Of a DNA stretch of 12,999 nt, positions 12,716-12,999 are shown one piece after another (position 1 is the first letter of the stretch; each line of letters begins with the position of its first letter). The notes under the pieces are model-generated. The model made no database searches. It was not told where the DNA came from and worked only from the letters and a program-made list of their open reading frames with translations. Where the stretch lies: NCBI GenBank assembly GCA_030017815.1, contig JASEGX010000045.1:1-12999 (forward strand), read 5' to 3'. The translations under genes were made by a program, and so were the position numbers. The DNA comes from Thermodesulfobacteriota bacterium (GTDB lineage Bacteria; Desulfobacterota; QYQD01).

Positions 12716-12958
12716 ATGGCACGAGTTACGGTGGAAGATTGTCTAAAAAAGGTTAATAGTAGATTTAGTCTAGTTAATCTTGCGACAAAAAGGGTTAAAC
12801 AGCTACGTAGCGGCGCACAACCCATGGTTCAATCTAAAAACAAGGAAATCGTTGTGGCCTTACGGGAGATAGCGGCAGGGAAGGTCACGCCTGAAAATAT
12901 AGATGAATTAGAAAAGGTTGAAAAAAGGCCGCAGGTAGAAGAGGAGGTTAAAGAATAG
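12716..12958 (+). CDS. rpoZ: RNA polymerase omega subunit
   Basis: Omega binds the beta-prime subunit and helps RNA polymerase assembly and, in some bacteria, ppGpp response. The 80 aa product has the family core MARVTVEDCLKKVNSRFSLV, LATKRVKQLRSGA and the KNKEIVVALREIAAGKV block, ending in an acidic tail rich in glutamate and lysine. Length is normal. AAAGGA lies 9 bases upstream of the ATG. The gene runs divergently from ffh and is followed after 13 bases by the start of dnaJ, so the two are probably co-transcribed. Confidence 0.95.
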   Translation: MARVTVEDCLKKVNSRFSLVNLATKRVKQLRSGAQPMVQSKNKEIVVALREIAAGKVTPENIDELEKVEKRPQVEEEVKE

Positions 12959-12971
12959 GAACCATAAGGTT

Positions 12972-12999
12972 ATGATCAAGCGCGATTATTACGAAGTCC
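12972..12999 (+). CDS. dnaJ: DnaJ-type chaperone, N-terminal fragment
   Basis: Only nine codons are present before the window ends, reading MIKRDYYEV. The KRDYYEV string is the hallmark opening of the J domain of DnaJ (Hsp40), which stimulates DnaK ATPase. AAGG stands just upstream of the ATG. Whether this is full-length DnaJ or another J-domain protein such as CbpA cannot be told from this fragment. Confidence 0.7.

Overview
The window reads as a core chromosomal segment of a Desulfobacterota (former Deltaproteobacteria) bacterium. The basis is protein family content and gene order: a ffh-rpsP-khpA-rimM-trmD-(SPOUT methyltransferase)-rplS-rnhB-yraN run, followed by a large protein that resembles the delta-proteobacterial DUF6178 family. 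This placement is made by eye and no lineage below phylum can be supported. No mobile element, prophage, CRISPR array, tRNA or rRNA is visible.

Layout. Bases 1-151 hold no recognisable gene but do hold a good sigma70-type promoter for cvpA. cvpA and mazG (170-1554, + strand) converge on yggS. From 1626 to 12461 everything lies on the minus strand. In transcription order this is: ffh, rpsP, khpA, rimM, trmD, a second SPOUT RNA methyltransferase, rplS, rnhB and yraN (RNA and ribosome maturation). A hairpin-forming repeat follows, then the DUF6178-like protein and purQ. After an intergenic region built of 8-base repeats come tatC, tatD, maf and yggS. At the right end a divergent promoter region of about 250 bases separates ffh from rpoZ, which is followed by the first codons of dnaJ.

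How the genes work together. The ffh-to-yraN block is a translation and RNA operon: SRP GTPase, two ribosomal proteins, 30S maturation factor, KH-domain RNA binder, tRNA m1G37 methyltransferase, a predicted RNA methyltransferase and RNase HII. mazG and maf, on either side of yggS, are both nucleotide-pool house-cleaning pyrophosphatases. yggS is a PLP-homeostasis protein. tatC is a divergent translocase subunit with no tatA or tatB nearby.

The most unusual content lies between the genes. Degenerate tandem repeats with a 7-base period (TAGCGNN, and separately TCAGCNN/GCTGANN) sit at gene 3' ends and fold into long imperfect hairpins. Because 7 is not a multiple of 3, an array with a stop codon in each unit places stops in all three frames. 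Here the TAGCGNN arrays actually supply the stop codons of mazG, yggS and maf, which use the second, first and third TAG of their arrays. A separate region upstream of tatC is a mosaic of 8-base repeats.
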